The notes beneath the pieces were generated by a model, which made no database searches, had not been told where the DNA came from, and saw only the letters and a program-made list of their open reading frames with translations. Shown piece by piece: positions 12,460-13,682 of a stretch of 13,682 nt of DNA. The stretch is from the NCBI GenBank assembly GCA_944358495.1, contig CALVRF010000030.1:1-13682 (forward strand). Direction: 5' to 3'. Every line of letters begins with the position of its first letter. Position 1 is the stretch's first letter. Source of the DNA: an uncultured Bacilli bacterium. Its GTDB lineage: Bacteria; Bacillota_I; Bacilli_A; RF39; UBA660. The translations under genes and the position numbers were made by a program.

Positions 12460-13234
12460 TGCGACTAATCACCTCTTTTGCCAAATTAATGTATGCTTCC
12501 GCCCCTCTACTTTTTGGATCATAAGCAATAATTGGTTTACCATGACTAGGGGCCTCAGAAAGTCTAACCAGTCTAGGAATAATTGTATCATAAACTCTTT
12601 CTTTAAAATAACTCTTAATATCTTGAACAACTTCTAATCCTAAATTAGTCCGATTATCTAACATTGTTAATAATACGCCCTCAATATCTAAAGTCGGATT
12701 TAAAGTTTTCTGCGCTAACATAATTGAATTTAAAAGTTGCATAATTCCTTCCAAAGCAAAAAACTCACATTGTACCGGAATAATTACTGAATTAGCTGCT
12801 GTTAAAGCGTTAGTCGTTAAAATTCCTAAAGATGGTGGACAATCGATTAAAATATAATCAAACATGCTTTCAGCAATACTCAAATGTTCTTTTAACTGGT
12901 TATTTTTCACAAACGTTGGATCCATACGACTGTGTTCCATTAATTCGATATCCGCACCTGCCAAGCTAATTGTAGCTGGGATAATAAACAAATTACGAAA
13001 ACGGGTTTTAATAATAACATCTTTAAGCTCAGCTTTACCAGTTAATAAATCATATACGCTACTTTTAATATCCCCTTTTTCAATGCCTAGACCTGTGGTA
13101 CTATTTCCCTGCGGATCCAAATCAATTAATAAAACTCTTTTGCCTAAAACTCCCAAAGAAGCTGACAAATTAATACTAGTAGTGGTTTTTCCAACACCAC
13201 CTTTTTGATTAACTAAAGCTATTATTTTTCCCAT
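12449..13234 (-). CDS. parA: Chromosome-partitioning ATPase ParA (Soj)
   Basis: 261 residues, comparable to B. subtilis Soj. It is a deviant Walker ATPase that dimerises on DNA with ATP and, in Bacillus, regulates DnaA and supports origin segregation. Visible: deviant Walker A KGGVGKTT (11-18, with the signature Lys11), switch LLIDLDPQGNSTTGLG (35-50), Walker B DYILIDCPPSLG (126-137), and the C-terminal PIIAYDPKSRGAEAYINLAKE. GGTGG stands 4 nt before the ATG. It is the first gene of parA-parB-mscS-DUF951-abgT. An extended -10, TGATAAAAT (13270-13278), lies upstream. The next gene upstream ends 104 nt away with a hairpin between. Confidence 0.98.
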   Translation of the reverse strand: MGKIIALVNQKGGVGKTTTSINLSASLGVLGKRVLLIDLDPQGNSTTGLGIEKGDIKSSVYDLLTGKAELKDVIIKTRFRNLFIIPATISLAGADIELMEHSRMDPTFVKNNQLKEHLSIAESMFDYILIDCPPSLGILTTNALTAANSVIIPVQCEFFALEGIMQLLNSIMLAQKTLNPTLDIEGVLLTMLDNRTNLGLEVVQDIKSYFKERVYDTIIPRLVRLSEAPSHGKPIIAYDPKSRGAEAYINLAKEVISRNGK

Positions 13235-13269
13235 TATACCACCATTTTCTATAATTCATAGCTATCTAT

Positions 13270-13278
13270 ATTTTATCA
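13270..13278 (-). promoter_or_regulatory. Possible extended -10 promoter of the parA operon
   Basis: TGATAAAAT on the minus strand (TAAAAT 13270-13275 with TG at 13277-13278), the same motif as the GH25 promoter. No -35 of quality is found at 16-18 bp. The predicted leader is about 29 nt. The surrounding sequence has several CTATG/CATAG and TATCTA/TAGATA repeats of unknown meaning. Confidence 0.45.
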
Positions 13279-13301
13279 TATTATCCATCTAAAATCTATG
13301 A

Positions 13302-13341
13302 AAAAAGCTAGATAAAGGAAAAATTAAAAACTTTCCTTTAT
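13302..13341 (-). terminator. Terminator after the small membrane protein gene
   Basis: ATAAAGGAAA/TTTCCTTTAT (13312-13321 with 13332-13341), a 10 bp perfect stem with a 10 nt loop, overlapping the stop codon at 13338-13340. On the minus strand six T follow after a short CTAGC gap. The T run is displaced by about five bases, which weakens the call. Confidence 0.6.
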
Positions 13342-13658
13342 TTTAATTTAAGCATTTCATCATATTGTTTGTATAAATACTGCACACCATTTTCCAAAAA
13401 GAAATAATGACGTACATAAAATAATAAAAAAACTAAAAAGATAAAAATCACAATTCCAAATAACGGAATAAACGTACAAATAAAAATTGAAAGCAATAAA
13501 AATATCGCATAAAAACAAGTAACAATTAAATGAATAAATCGTTCGTGCTGAAAAAATTTAATCTTCACTAAATGATTATCGATATCCTTACCAACTACTT
13601 TCCCACCCTTAATCAAATCATCAATTTCTTTAATATAATTACTTAAATATTCACGCAT
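13338..13658 (-). CDS. Small two-helix membrane protein, unknown function
   Basis: 106 residues: a charged N-terminal stretch (1-40), two adjacent membrane helices (about 41-62 and 64-83) and a short hydrophilic tail (84-106), so both ends should be on the same, probably cytoplasmic, side. I do not recognise a family. The ATG at 13658 is preceded by GGCGGGG about 5 nt upstream, an acceptable ribosome binding site; a TATAGT (13674-13679) just before it may be a -10, but the window ends there. In Bacillus-type genomes the position upstream of parA is often held by noc or rsmG. This protein has no similarity to either that I can see. Confidence 0.75.
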   Translation of the reverse strand: MREYLSNYIKEIDDLIKGGKVVGKDIDNHLVKIKFFQHERFIHLIVTCFYAIFLLLSIFICTFIPLFGIVIFIFLVFLLFYVRHYFFLENGVQYLYKQYDEMLKLK

Positions 13659-13682
13659 CTTTACCCCGCCTTTACTATATAA

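Noticed and set aside
12864..13208. 114-codon plus-strand open frame opposite parA
   Set aside because: It is a shadow of the conserved parA reading frame, with no ribosome binding site of its own; the shorter plus-strand frames opposite mscS (11242-11445) and the 8225-8974 gene (8778-9002) are rejected on the same grounds.

Overview
The window is AT-rich, and 15 of the 16 genes recognised are on the minus strand, plus the first codons of a further minus-strand gene at the left edge. Gene content and order point to a low-GC Firmicutes/Bacillota genome, probably an uncultured gut Bacilli/RF39-like lineage (inferred from protein style, not proven). The series parA-parB ... DUF951 ... ychF ... 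rpsF-ssb-rpsR is the conserved block beside the chromosome origin in Bacillus-type genomes. The origin is therefore expected to the right of base 13682, with all these genes transcribed away from it.

Layout, read right to left (direction of transcription): a two-helix membrane protein of unknown role (13658-13338); a tightly packed operon parA-parB-mscS-DUF951-abgT (13234-9082) closed by a terminator at 9057-9081; an unrecognised, possibly tubby-like protein with its own promoter (8974-8225); a membrane-anchored GH25 lysozyme (8124-6874); the ATPase ychF followed by a CmpB-type membrane protein (6830-5185); the ribosomal/replication operon rpsF-ssb-rpsR (5043-4021) with a long structured leader and a strong terminator; then rpiB-ywzB(DUF1146)-spoIID-spoIIQ (3946-1431). 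The last three genes of that run are associated with the spore-engulfment locus of endospore formers. In this window SpoIID keeps its catalytic Glu, while the SpoIIQ-like protein has lost most metal ligands of its peptidase fold.

The left end differs in character. A small XRE-type repressor (1172-1405, the only plus-strand gene) faces away from a predicted surface protein with a carbohydrate-binding-like domain and a Listeria-Bacteroides repeat (1083-214). The 88 bp between them hold back-to-back promoters whose -35 hexamers overlap. Each promoter has a related AGCTC/GAGCT palindrome lying in its -35/-10 spacer. The surface-protein promoter matches the consensus perfectly (TTGACA, 17 bp, TATAAT). 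This looks like a self-contained switch for a cell-surface protein and is the most interesting element found.

Across the window most predicted promoters have an extended -10 (TGnTAtaaT) and lie so close to the start codon that the predicted mRNA leader is only about 10-20 nt and begins at or just before the Shine-Dalgarno sequence. rpsF, with about 60 nt and two hairpins, is the clear exception. No tRNA, rRNA, CRISPR array, insertion sequence or convincing parS site was found.
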